This document shows, in pieces, positions 17,292 through 29,730 of a DNA stretch of 64,000 nt. Each line of letters begins with the position of its first letter. The stretch's first letter is position 1. A program made the position numbers and the translations under genes. The notes under the pieces are model-generated. The model saw nothing but the letters and a program-made list of their open reading frames with translations. It ran no database searches and was not told the origin of the DNA. Source of the stretch: Povalibacter uvarum (GTDB lineage Bacteria; Pseudomonadota; Gammaproteobacteria; Steroidobacterales; Steroidobacteraceae); NCBI RefSeq assembly GCF_014202975.1, contig NZ_JACHHZ010000005.1, forward strand, positions 496,001 through 560,000. The letters are read 5' to 3'.

Positions 17292-17349
17292 TGCCGAAGG
17301 CATGCTTCGCTGAAGCCGCACGCAGTGCGTCAAGGCTCTTGCCTGTTCC

Positions 17350-18111
17350 ATGACAACAAACACCTCCACTCCCGATCTCCATCCAGGCCGCCTCCAGTGG
17401 CAATCCGCTGTCATCACCGCAATCGTTCCGCGCACCGCGCGCATCAAGAGCTTCTTTCTCCGTCTTCCGCAGCCGTTCGATTTCCTCGCCGGTCAGCATG
17501 TCGATGTGCGCCTGTCCGCTGAAGACGGCTACCAGGCGCAGCGCAGCTATTCGATCGCATCCGCACCGGACGCAAGTGGCGAAATCGAACTTGCCATCGA
17601 GCGGCTGGAGGACGGCGAGGTCTCGCCTTTCTTTCACGATATTGCCGTCGTCGGTGATGAGATCGAGCTGCGCGGTCCGATCGGTGGTTACTTCGTATGG
17701 TCGATCGGGGATGCAGGCCCAATTGTCCTGATTGGCGGCGGATCGGGGCTCGTGCCGCTCGTGAGCATGATTCGTCATCGCGCCAACCAGCGGGTCAATA
17801 CGCCGTTCGTCTTGCTCGCATCGGCGAGGACGTGGGATGACGTTCTTTATCGGGATGAGTTGCTGCAGTATGCCGCGAGACAGGACGGCTTCCAGCTCGT
17901 GCTCACGACCACCCGGGAAGGAGCGCGGCGACCAGGGGATTTCGAGCGGCGGATCGATCGGCAAATGATTGCATCGATGCTGGCGTGCTTATCACAGACG
18001 CCTCGCCAGTGTCTTGTCTGCGGCTCCAATCCCTTCGTCGAGGCGGCATCGCAGGCACTCATCGCCGCAGCGGTGAATGCGGATGTGATTCGCACCGAGC
18101 GATATGGGTGA
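17350..18111 (+). CDS. FAD/NAD(P)-binding ferredoxin-reductase-like oxidoreductase
   Basis: 253 residues with the ferredoxin-NADP reductase fold. The FAD-binding motif is QRSYSIAS near residue 60, the flavin phosphate region GPIGGYFVW, the NAD(P)-binding GGGSGLVPLVSM near 133, and the C-terminal CLVCGSNPFVEAA. There is no iron-sulfur domain. Such proteins are often encoded beside YuiH-type Mo enzymes as electron-transfer partners, and that is the likely role here. Confidence 0.9.
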   Translation: MTTNTSTPDLHPGRLQWQSAVITAIVPRTARIKSFFLRLPQPFDFLAGQHVDVRLSAEDGYQAQRSYSIASAPDASGEIELAIERLEDGEVSPFFHDIAVVGDEIELRGPIGGYFVWSIGDAGPIVLIGGGSGLVPLVSMIRHRANQRVNTPFVLLASARTWDDVLYRDELLQYAARQDGFQLVLTTTREGARRPGDFERRIDRQMIASMLACLSQTPRQCLVCGSNPFVEAASQALIAAAVNADVIRTERYG

Positions 18112-18125
18112 GAAGCTGATTGTGC

Positions 18126-18156
18126 AGGATGGACTCCCGCTTTCGCGGGAGTGACG
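18126..18156. repeat. palindromic repeat upstream of thiolase
   Basis: An inverted class (i) copy (GGACTCCCGCTTTCGCGGGAGT core). Its translation (MDSRFRGSD) makes a false N-terminal extension of the thiolase frame. Confidence 0.8.
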
Positions 18157-18179
18157 AAATCTATTCCCGCGAGGTTGTC

Positions 18180-19463
18180 ATGGCTCAAGCACACGCTCCG
18201 CAAGTCTGGCTCGCCGCCGGTGTTCGCACTCCCTTCGCCAAGGTCGATGGCGCACTGTCCAGGTTCGATGCGATCGGATTGTCGGTGCCGGTCGTGCGTC
18301 ACATGATCGATCGCCTGAATGGTCAGGTACCGCAGTTCGCGGTCTGGGGCGCCGTCGTGCCCAATCTCACCTGGAGCAACATCGCGCGTGAAGTGCTGAT
18401 GGAAGCGGGCGTGTCGCCGTCAGTGACTGCGTTCTCCACCATCATGGCGTGCTCGACGAGCATGATCGGTGTGATCGAGGCTGCCGGCATGCTGAATGGC
18501 GCGAATCGCGATCTCGCGTTGGTGGGCGGCGTAGAGAGCATGAGTCGCGTACAGCTCGGGCTCGCGCAGCCGCTCTCCGACTGGTTGCGGCAGTTCCAGC
18601 AGGCGCGCTCGCTCGGACAGAAAGTCTCGCATCTGACCGATCTCAGGCTCGGTGATATCCGGCTGTACATCCCGTCGGTGACCAATCGCGTAACCGGCAA
18701 AAGCATGGGTGAACACACGGAGATCACAGCGAAGGAATGGCAGATCGCCCGCGAGGACCAGGACCGAAATGCGCTCGACAGCCATCAGCGAGCGGTCGCG
18801 GGCTGGGAGCGAGGCTTCTTCGACGATCTCGTGATTCCCATGGGAGATCTGCGTCGCGACGGCATTCCTCGCAAGGACACGTCGCTCGAAAAACTCGCGA
18901 AGCTCTCGCCGGCATTCGATCGCACCAGCGGCAAGGGGACGCTGTCGGCGGGCAATTCGTCGCCGCTGACGGATGGTGCCGCGAGCATCTGGGTGGCGAC
19001 GGAGTCCGGATTGAAGAAGCTGCCTTCCGACGTTCCGCGAGTGAAGCTCGTCGACTGGGAGATCGCATCCATCGACTTCCGTCATGAGGGCCTGCTCATG
19101 GCGCCGGCCTTCGCGATCCCGAAGCTGCTTGCACGCCATTCGCTCAGGTACGAAGACATCGCGCTGTGGGAGATCCACGAAGCATTCGCCGCGCAAGTGC
19201 TCTTCCACATCAAAGCGCTCGAAGACGAGAACTTCGTGCGCCAGAAGGCGGGGGAGGAGCCGCGCTTCGGCCACTTCCCGAGAGAGCGGCTCAATCCAAA
19301 CGGCGGCAGTGTCGCTCTTGGACATCCGTTCGGCGCGACGGGCGCCCGCATCCTCAGCCAGGCAGTGAAGGAGCTGGCGGCGCTGCCGTCCGGCAGTCGT
19401 GCGATTGTCAGCATCTGCGCCGACGGCGGGCAGGGGAGCGTGGCGTTGCTCGAGGCGGCGTGA
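18180..19463 (+). CDS. acetyl-CoA C-acyltransferase (thiolase)
   Basis: 427 residues from ATG at 18180 with GAGG upstream. The nucleophilic Cys91 lies in STIMACSTSM, the catalytic His region in WEIHEAFAAQ, then NGGSVALGHPFGATGARIL and the second Cys in ICADGGQGS. The length and spacing fit the FadI/AtoB type. It condenses or cleaves acyl-CoA plus acetyl-CoA in the cytosol. No hydratase/dehydrogenase partner lies next to it, so whether it serves fatty-acid, steroid or other beta-oxidation cannot be decided here. Confidence 0.9.
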   Translation: MAQAHAPQVWLAAGVRTPFAKVDGALSRFDAIGLSVPVVRHMIDRLNGQVPQFAVWGAVVPNLTWSNIAREVLMEAGVSPSVTAFSTIMACSTSMIGVIEAAGMLNGANRDLALVGGVESMSRVQLGLAQPLSDWLRQFQQARSLGQKVSHLTDLRLGDIRLYIPSVTNRVTGKSMGEHTEITAKEWQIAREDQDRNALDSHQRAVAGWERGFFDDLVIPMGDLRRDGIPRKDTSLEKLAKLSPAFDRTSGKGTLSAGNSSPLTDGAASIWVATESGLKKLPSDVPRVKLVDWEIASIDFRHEGLLMAPAFAIPKLLARHSLRYEDIALWEIHEAFAAQVLFHIKALEDENFVRQKAGEEPRFGHFPRERLNPNGGSVALGHPFGATGARILSQAVKELAALPSGSRAIVSICADGGQGSVALLEAA

Positions 19464-19477
19464 GACTCTCGCGGGGT

Positions 19478-19505
19478 GAGCTGCGAGCGGCGAGCAACGA
19501 GCCAG
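19478..19505. repeat. heptameric tandem repeat (GAGC-NNN x4)
   Basis: Four 7-bp units, GAGCTGC GAGCGGC GAGCAAC GAGCCAG, in the 46-bp gap between the thiolase and the DedA-rhodanese gene. They end in the AGCCAG common to most heptad arrays here. Confidence 0.7.
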
Positions 19506-19509
19506 AACA

Positions 19510-20496
19510 ATGGAAACGCTCATTCATATCATCCAGGTCTACGGCCTGTGGGTCGTGTTCATCAGCGTGCTGCTCGACCAGGGCGGGCTGCCGACGCCAT
19601 CGTATGCGCCGATGATCGTCACGGCCGCACTGGCTGCCGATGCGCAGCAACCGCTCTGGCCGATTCTATTGGTGGCGACGATTGCTGCATTGGTTGCCGA
19701 CATCGCATGGTTCGCGGGAGGGCGGCGGTTCGGGGCGCAGCTACTGCGGTTGATGTGCCGCATTTCGCTGTCGCCGGATTCGTGCGTAGGCACAACGAGG
19801 CGCATCTATGAAAAGTGGGGAGCGCCGTCGCTGATTCTCGCCAAATACATTCCAGGTTTCGCCGCTGTTTCGACCACGCTCGCGGGTCAGGCGGGTACGA
19901 GCTGGCGGCGCTTCCTGATCTATGACGGTATTGGCGCTGCGTTATGGGCCAGCGGTGCCGTCGTGCTCGGCGCCATCTTCCATGAAGCTGTCGAAGCGCT
20001 GCTCCAGACGCTCGAGGATCTCGGTCACGTTGCATTGCTGATGCTGCTCGTCGCGATCGTGCTCTTCGTCGCATACAAATGGTGGCAGCGCCATCGGTTT
20101 CTCATGGAGATCCGCATGGCGCGGATTACGACAGGGGAATTGCGTTCGTTGTTGCAATCGATGCCGAGCACAGTCTTGCTCGATGCCCGCACCGAGGAGA
20201 GCCGCGAGAGCAGCGGCTGGATTCCGGGCAGCGTCCATGTCCGCGATCTCTCGGAGTTGCGCGCCGATCCCCAGGATGAGATCGTCGTCTATTGCGACTG
20301 TCCCAACGATGCTTCCGCGGCGACGGTCGCGAAGGCATTGCAGGCGCGAGGCTTCAAGCGCGTGCGCCCGCTTGCAGGTGGACTCGAAGCGTGGCGGGCG
20401 CAGGGATTTCCGGTGCAGCAGGTGCCGTTCGTCATTCCCGCGAAAGCGGGAATCCAGGCCGCATCGGAAGATGGATTCCCGCTTTCGCGGGAATGA
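19510..20496 (+). CDS. DedA-family membrane protein fused to rhodanese domain
   Basis: 328 residues. Residues 1-195 are a DedA/SNARE-associated domain with four to five membrane segments and the family motif region AKYIPGFAAVSTTLAGQAG. Residues 200-300 are a cytosolic rhodanese domain with LLDARTEESRESSGWIPGSVHVRD and an active-site-like loop YCDCPNDASAA. DedA proteins carry undecaprenyl phosphate or phospholipids across the membrane; the rhodanese part suggests sulfane-sulfur or redox input. This fusion recurs in proteobacteria. The C-terminal FVIPAKAGIQ to DGFPLSRE segment and the TGA stop are translated from a pair of palindromic repeats, so the ancestral stop was probably earlier. Confidence 0.87.
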   Translation: METLIHIIQVYGLWVVFISVLLDQGGLPTPSYAPMIVTAALAADAQQPLWPILLVATIAALVADIAWFAGGRRFGAQLLRLMCRISLSPDSCVGTTRRIYEKWGAPSLILAKYIPGFAAVSTTLAGQAGTSWRRFLIYDGIGAALWASGAVVLGAIFHEAVEALLQTLEDLGHVALLMLLVAIVLFVAYKWWQRHRFLMEIRMARITTGELRSLLQSMPSTVLLDARTEESRESSGWIPGSVHVRDLSELRADPQDEIVVYCDCPNDASAATVAKALQARGFKRVRPLAGGLEAWRAQGFPVQQVPFVIPAKAGIQAASEDGFPLSRE

Positions 20497-20499
20497 CAG
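20430..20499. repeat. inverted pair of class (i) palindromes overlapping a gene end
   Basis: Two class (i) elements in opposite orientation. The gene upstream is read through both, and its stop codon is in the second one. Confidence 0.85.
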
Positions 20500-20506
20500 A
20501 GTCCTG

Positions 20507-21481
20507 CTACTTCTCCACCGGCACCCACAACTCCACCCCGCCATTCCCCGACCGCGGATCGAACGCTTCGCCATAGAGCTCGAAGAACGGTGCATCTGCG
20601 ACGGTGTGGTTCGACTGCGGCAGCCAGTCGTTCCAGACGGCATTCCACGTACCGCGGATCGCGGAGACGTGATCCTTGTGCAGGAACACGGCATACCGTC
20701 GCTCCGGAATTCGCAGATGCGAGAACTGCGGCGGCAACCCGGAGAACTCCTTCACCTCGACACCGCACAGGTAGTCCATGTTGCCGGCGTCGTCCGTGTT
20801 GTAGCAGACGCCGTACGCGATCTTCCCGATCCGGCCGGGAATGCTGTCGATGTACGCGCTGAACTTCTGCCACTGGCCTGGAATGCCGGCGCCGGATCGC
20901 TCGCAGTCGTAGTGTTCGGCGAGGCCGGCGATCAGGAGCGCCTTGCTGTCGATGAAACGCGGTGGGCTCGGTTTTGCGGTCGGAACGCTGCTCATGGGAA
21001 TCTGCTCCTGCAGTGAAAGGTGATCGACACTGCGCAGTCGTCGCACCGATTCGGGGGTGACGCCGAAGTGATCGCGAAACGCGCGAGTGAACGCTTCGTG
21101 CGATCCGTAGCCGGCATCGAGTGCAACGGGAAGGATGTCGTCAGCACTCGCAATGAGGCGCCGCGCCGCTTCCGCCAGGCGTCGCGCCCGCACGTAACGC
21201 ATGATCGATTGCCCCGTCGCTGCACCAAAGGCGCGCAACAGATGAAAGCGCGAGACGCCGGCACAGTCGGCGATGTCATCGAGGGCGATGTCCTGACCGT
21301 AGTGACTCTCGATGTACCAGAGGGCTTTGGCGACGGGATTCAATGATGCGTACCGGTCAACGGCCGAAATCGGCCGGTCAATGGATCGTACCCCTCTTAT
21401 ATAGACCTGCTGCCCAAGGCTATGTTTGATCGTGATTGCTGCCGGCTCCCAATGCGCAATTTTTCTTCGCGAATCTGTCAA
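20507..21481 (-). CDS. AraC-family regulator with GyrI-like effector-binding domain
   Basis: Up to 324 residues, starting at TTG 21481; a later TTG at 21344 (LNPVAKALWYIE) is equally plausible. An AraC helix-turn-helix pair (IALDDIADCAGVSRFHLLRAFG and GYGSHEAFTRAFRDHFGVTP) occupies the first half. A GyrI-like small-molecule-binding domain (AGLAEHYDCERSG, GVCYNTDDAGNMDY, FFELYGEAFDP) forms the second. This layout is that of Rob/BmrR-like multidrug-responsive activators. Divergent from an ECF sigma gene. Confidence 0.88.
   Translation of the reverse strand: MTDSRRKIAHWEPAAITIKHSLGQQVYIRGVRSIDRPISAVDRYASLNPVAKALWYIESHYGQDIALDDIADCAGVSRFHLLRAFGAATGQSIMRYVRARRLAEAARRLIASADDILPVALDAGYGSHEAFTRAFRDHFGVTPESVRRLRSVDHLSLQEQIPMSSVPTAKPSPPRFIDSKALLIAGLAEHYDCERSGAGIPGQWQKFSAYIDSIPGRIGKIAYGVCYNTDDAGNMDYLCGVEVKEFSGLPPQFSHLRIPERRYAVFLHKDHVSAIRGTWNAVWNDWLPQSNHTVADAPFFELYGEAFDPRSGNGGVELWVPVEK
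21354..21382. promoter_or_regulatory. CCGGTCAA direct repeats around a CCGAAATCGG palindrome
   Basis: Two copies of CCGGTCAA at 21354-21361 and 21375-21382 are spaced 21 bp. Between them lies the palindromic CCGAAATCGG. The site sits at the 5' end of the AraC/GyrI gene, before the alternative start at 21344, and would fit an autoregulatory operator. Confidence 0.4.
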
Positions 21482-21542
21482 TAAACGACCTCGTCGTTCG
21501 TCTAGGAAATAGACGGACCTCGAGGATCGACTCGGTAATCAC

Positions 21543-22124
21543 ATGACTGCGGGCCTGACAACTCTGGACCAGAACGAGCGGATCGTCGCGGACGTCAACC
21601 GCGAACGTCCCCGGCTGCGCCAGTTCATCCGGCGCTATGTCATGAACGAGCGAGATGCGGAGGACATCCTGCAGGACGTTTTCTCCGAGCTCATCGAAGC
21701 CTATCGGATGATGACGCCGATCGAACAGGTCGGTGCGTGGCTGTACCGCGTTGCGAGGAATCGCATTACGGACCGGTTTCGCAAGCGCGGCCGTGAAGTG
21801 GACTTGCCGGTGCCCGACGCATTCGCAAAGGACGAAGAGCCGACACTCGAGCGACTGTTGCCGGATGCAGACGCAGGTCCCGAGGCTGCATTCGCGCGAC
21901 AGATACTGATTGACGAGATATTCGTCGCCCTGGACGAGCTGCCCGAGGCACAGCGCGACGTGTTCATCGCACACGAGATCGAAGGCCGGAGCTTCAAGCA
22001 GATGGCGCTGGAGAGCGGCGTGCCGATCAACACGCTGCTCGCGCGAAAACACGCGGCAGTTTTACATCTGCGCAACAGATTGCGCGACATTTTCAACGAG
22101 TATGCGAACGGCGGAGCACAGTGA
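21543..22124 (+). CDS. ECF-type RNA polymerase sigma factor
   Basis: 193 residues. Region 2 is visible as RQFIRRYVMNERDAEDILQDVF and the -10-binding helix AWLYRVARNRITDRFRKRG; region 4 as FVALDELPEAQRDVFIAHEIEGRSFKQMALESGV (motif LPEAQRDVFIAHEIEG). It directs transcription of a stress regulon. There is no anti-sigma gene of the usual ZAS type downstream. Instead, one base after the stop begins a small His-rich membrane protein that could take that role. Two short inverted repeats lie upstream at 21485-21497 and 21499-21515. Confidence 0.9.
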   Translation: MTAGLTTLDQNERIVADVNRERPRLRQFIRRYVMNERDAEDILQDVFSELIEAYRMMTPIEQVGAWLYRVARNRITDRFRKRGREVDLPVPDAFAKDEEPTLERLLPDADAGPEAAFARQILIDEIFVALDELPEAQRDVFIAHEIEGRSFKQMALESGVPINTLLARKHAAVLHLRNRLRDIFNEYANGGAQ

Positions 22125-22125
22125 C

Positions 22126-22491
22126 ATGAACATGAGCAGCTGGTGGAAGAAAGGCATCGGCATCGTGGGGATCATCACCCTCGCAGGCGCCGTGATCGGT
22201 GGGGCGGTCATGCTGCTGTGGAACTGGCTCGCGCCGCCGGTGCTCGGCCTCGAAACCATTACCTTCTGGCAGGCGCTCGGCCTGTTCGTGCTCGGCCGCA
22301 TCCTTTTCGGCGGCCTGCGCGGTTTCGGCCACCGCCATCACCATCGTCGTCATCGCCTTCATGACCGCTGGCGTCATATGACGCCGCAGGAGCGAGAGAC
22401 GTTCAGCCGTGGGCTGCGCAACAACTGCCGCTGGGGCAGGCATGCGAGCCATCGCGGCAACCCGGATTCGTCCCAAACGAACAGCGCTTGA
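22126..22491 (+). CDS. small membrane protein with His/Arg-rich segment
   Basis: 121 residues, starting at ATG 22126 one base after the sigma factor stop (TGA-C-ATG). Two hydrophobic segments (about residues 10-32 and 42-62) are followed by a strongly basic His-rich stretch (GHRHHHRRHRLHDRWRH, 68-84) and MTPQERETFSRGL. I do not recognise a family. Coupling to the sigma factor suggests an anti-sigma or metal-sensing partner at the inner membrane; that is inference from position. Confidence 0.75.
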   Translation: MNMSSWWKKGIGIVGIITLAGAVIGGAVMLLWNWLAPPVLGLETITFWQALGLFVLGRILFGGLRGFGHRHHHRRHRLHDRWRHMTPQERETFSRGLRNNCRWGRHASHRGNPDSSQTNSA

Positions 22492-22563
22492 ACCTTGCGC
22501 TGAAACTTTAGGCGCCGAACCCGGGTCCTATCGACAAACGATCGAAGACGCTGGAACCCGTCA

Positions 22564-23427
22564 ATGAATACTCATCCTTCCCGTATCGTCTGTTTGAGTC
22601 CTGAGACTTCTGAAACACTCTGCCTCCTGGGCGAGGCACAGCGAATCGTCGGCTTCTCCGGTTCGCCCGCAAGACTTCCCGCGGAGATTCACGCGAAGCC
22701 GCGCGTCTCCGTGCAGACCACCACCTGCGTCGATCGCATCTGCGCGCTCGAGCCCGATCTCGTACTGGGATTTGGTGAGAGTCACGGCGATGTGCTCGGC
22801 GGTCTCGCGCAGCGCGGCGTATCGGTGCACCTGTTCAACCAAAGGTCGGTGCGCGGCATTCTCGACATGATCCGGATCGTCGGCAGTGTCGTCGGCCGCG
22901 ATGCCGAAGCTGCGCATTTCGCCGCGACGCTCGAATGGCGGATCGAAGCAATCCGCGCACGCTCCGTTCACGAGCGTCGGCCGCGCATCTACTTCGAAGA
23001 GTGGGATGAGCCTTCGATCACCGCGACGAGCTGGGTTTCGGAGCTCATCACCATCGCGGGTGGCGACAATTGCTTCCCGGAGCTGGCCCATCAGCGACGA
23101 CCGGAGGGGCGTGTCGTTCACGACAGCGACGAAGTCGTGCGCCGTGCGCCCGACATCATCGTGGCCGCGTGGAACGGCAAGGCCTTCGACCGTGAGAGCG
23201 TCCTGCATCGCGACGGCTGGGCCGATGTGCCCGCGGTCTGGAATGGCGAGATCCACGCGATCCCGTCGTCTCTCATTCTGCAACCCGGTCCGGCGGCGCT
23301 GACCGACGGCCTCGATGCACTGCACGCAATCGTCGAAGGCTGGCGCGAGCACCGCACCCGTATGTTCCAGACTGCCTTCGCGAGCGGTGACGCAGCGCAG
23401 GAGGCGGGGCGGGAACGGGTCGCCTGA
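22564..23427 (+). CDS. cobalamin-binding (BtuF/FhuD-like) protein without signal peptide
   Basis: 287 residues of the periplasmic-binding fold type III: RIVCLSPETSETLCLLGEAQRIVGFS at the start (key motif SPETSETLCLLG), EPDLVLGFG, and AGGDNCFPEL with RAPDIIVAAW. This matches the cobalamin/siderophore-binding family. No export signal is present and no permease or ATPase is nearby. A cytosolic scavenging or regulatory role is possible; alternatively the export signal was lost. Confidence 0.82.
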   Translation: MNTHPSRIVCLSPETSETLCLLGEAQRIVGFSGSPARLPAEIHAKPRVSVQTTTCVDRICALEPDLVLGFGESHGDVLGGLAQRGVSVHLFNQRSVRGILDMIRIVGSVVGRDAEAAHFAATLEWRIEAIRARSVHERRPRIYFEEWDEPSITATSWVSELITIAGGDNCFPELAHQRRPEGRVVHDSDEVVRRAPDIIVAAWNGKAFDRESVLHRDGWADVPAVWNGEIHAIPSSLILQPGPAALTDGLDALHAIVEGWREHRTRMFQTAFASGDAAQEAGRERVA

Positions 23428-23440
23428 GCCGGTAACTCCG

Positions 23441-23507
23441 TCATTCCCGCGCAGGCGGGAATCCATCTTTGAATCGTCCGGATGGATCCCCACGTGCGCG
23501 GGGATGA
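23441..23507. repeat. inverted pair of class (i) palindromes
   Basis: A class (i) palindrome with a GCAGGC loop, followed by an inverted CCCC-arm variant, just after the cobalamin-binding gene. It is a plausible bidirectional transcription stop before the metal efflux operon. Confidence 0.8.
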
Positions 23508-23557
23508 CGGAGTAGGCGGCTTCCAGTGGTCGCCCGAGGTTTGCCATACTTGCGCCC

Positions 23558-23944
23558 ATGCAGCGGCATCGGACCTCGAGAGGTTGGATCTGGCTGGCGC
23601 TGATCGCCTTCATGGTGACGCGCCTGGTCGATGCGCACCTGCATCTTTGTTTCGACGGCCAGGAGCCTCCCGCCGCGGTCCACATGACGGACGGCGCCGG
23701 TCACGACGATTCTCATCATGTCGATTCGCAGCATCAGGACCGCGATGTCCAGATGCTGGACACGGCGCTGGTCAAGAAAGTCGGCGAGTCCGCTGACATT
23801 CTCATTCCTGCTTTCCTTGCGGCAGTCTTCCTGCTGCTCCTGTTCGATGTGCGCGGCCGGCTCTGGCTGCGTTCGAACGATGCGCCCCCGATCCTGCGGG
23901 CGTTGCACTCGCTGAAACCGCCGCTGCGCGGCCCGCCTCTCTAA
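23558..23944 (+). CDS. small His-rich membrane protein heading the czc operon
   Basis: 128 residues. A hydrophobic N-terminal helix (WIWLALIAFMVTRLVDAHLHLC) is followed by a His/Asp-rich segment (HDDSHHVDSQHQDRD, about 50-64). A second membrane helix (ILIPAFLAAVFLLLLFDV) and a basic tail follow. I do not recognise a named family, but similar small proteins are often found before CzcCBA genes. The His-rich periplasmic loop would suit metal sensing or delivery. Confidence 0.75.
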   Translation: MQRHRTSRGWIWLALIAFMVTRLVDAHLHLCFDGQEPPAAVHMTDGAGHDDSHHVDSQHQDRDVQMLDTALVKKVGESADILIPAFLAAVFLLLLFDVRGRLWLRSNDAPPILRALHSLKPPLRGPPL

Positions 23945-24018
23945 GCCTCCACACCTCGATTCGTTTTTTCGGTGTTGTCACGCACGTGCGTCTCTGCGCG
24001 CGCGTGCCGGAGGTCATG

Positions 24019-25286
24019 ATGAAGATTTCATTCAGGCGCGCACCGCTCGTGTGCGTCATCGCCTGCTGGTCGGCGTCGAGCGCTGCTGCCGGGCCAGGTT
24101 CGATCACATTACGTGAGGCGCTCGATCTGGCCGCGGCACGCAATCCAGCGTTGGTTGCTTTCGAGTCGCAGACGTCAGCCGCCCGCGAAGAGGCCGCCCT
24201 TCAAGCGCTGGCTCCCAGCCCGGTCGTCGAGCTGCAGTTCGAGAATTTCGCCGGCACGGGTGATCTGTCGGGTGCGAAGGCGCTCGAGTCGACATTGCAG
24301 CTATCGAAGGTGGTGGAGCTCGGCGGTAAAGCTGATGCGCGGCGAATGCTCGGTGATTCGCAGCTCGAGAAGCTGGCGTCGGAGCAGGGTGCGCAGCGGG
24401 TCGACGCTGCGGCCGAGGTTGCGCGCCGATTCGTTGAGGTGCTTGCCGATCAGGAGCGACTGGCCGCCTTCGAACGCTCCGTTTCACTCGCTGAGGAAAC
24501 GACACGAGCTGTGCGGACGCGGGTGCAGGCCGGGGCCGCATCCCCTGTGCAATCGAGTCGCGCGGAGATTGCGCTCGCGCGTGCGCGTATCGAAGCCGAA
24601 CATGCCGAGCACGAACTGCGCAGTTCGCGAGTGGCGCTCTCGGTGCAATGGGGTGAGACCGATCCGCGGTTCACGGAGGTTCGCGGTTCTCTCTTCGGTC
24701 TCGATGAGCCAGAGCAGTTCGATCGCTACGCGCAGCGGATCGAGAACAATCCGGCGCTGAACACGTTTGCTTCGGGTCAACGCGTTCTCGAAGCAAGGAC
24801 CCGCCTGGCGCAATCGCTGCGCCGTCCGAGCCTTACGTTCAACGTGGGTGTCCGCCGCCTCGAAGCTGTCGACGACGCTGCGCTCGTTGCCGGCGTAGCA
24901 ATGCCGTTCGGCGGTTCGCGCCGAGCTGACGGTGAACTGCGCGCGGTGGCAGCGGAACGGACGACGCTGACATTGACTCAGCAAGCCCATCGCCTCGATG
25001 TGCATTCGACGCTGTTCAGCGTGTACCAGGAACTGACCCACGCGCGAGCCGAGGCGCTGGCTTTGCGGGAGCGCATTCGTCCGCAGGCCCAGCAGATGCT
25101 CGAGACCACTGAGGCCGGCTATCGCGCTGGCCGATTCTCATTTCTCGAACTGGCCGACGCACAGCGTCAGCTCCTGGACATCGATCTCGATGCGATCCAG
25201 GCGGCCGCCCAGTTCCATCTGCAACTCATCGAAGTCGAGCGGCTCACCGGGCAGTCGATGCTCACGCTCGCGAAAGGGAACACCCC

Positions 25287-25290
<4 letters not shown>
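24019..25290 (+). CDS. czcC: outer-membrane factor of HME-RND efflux (CzcC/TolC-like)
   Basis: 423 residues from ATG at 24019 (GGAGG five bases upstream; an ATG three bases earlier is too close to it). A signal peptide (cleavage near SSAAAG) precedes two outer-membrane-efflux repeats. They start at ITLREALDLAAARNPAL and, in the second half, VAMPFGGSRRADGELRAV and AGRFSFLELADAQRQLLD. It forms the trimeric outer-membrane channel of a divalent cation efflux pump. Its stop overlaps the czcB start as ATGA. Confidence 0.92.
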
Positions 25291-29707
<4,417 letters not shown>

Positions 29708-29730
29708 CTGAAGAACCAACGGAGACGATG

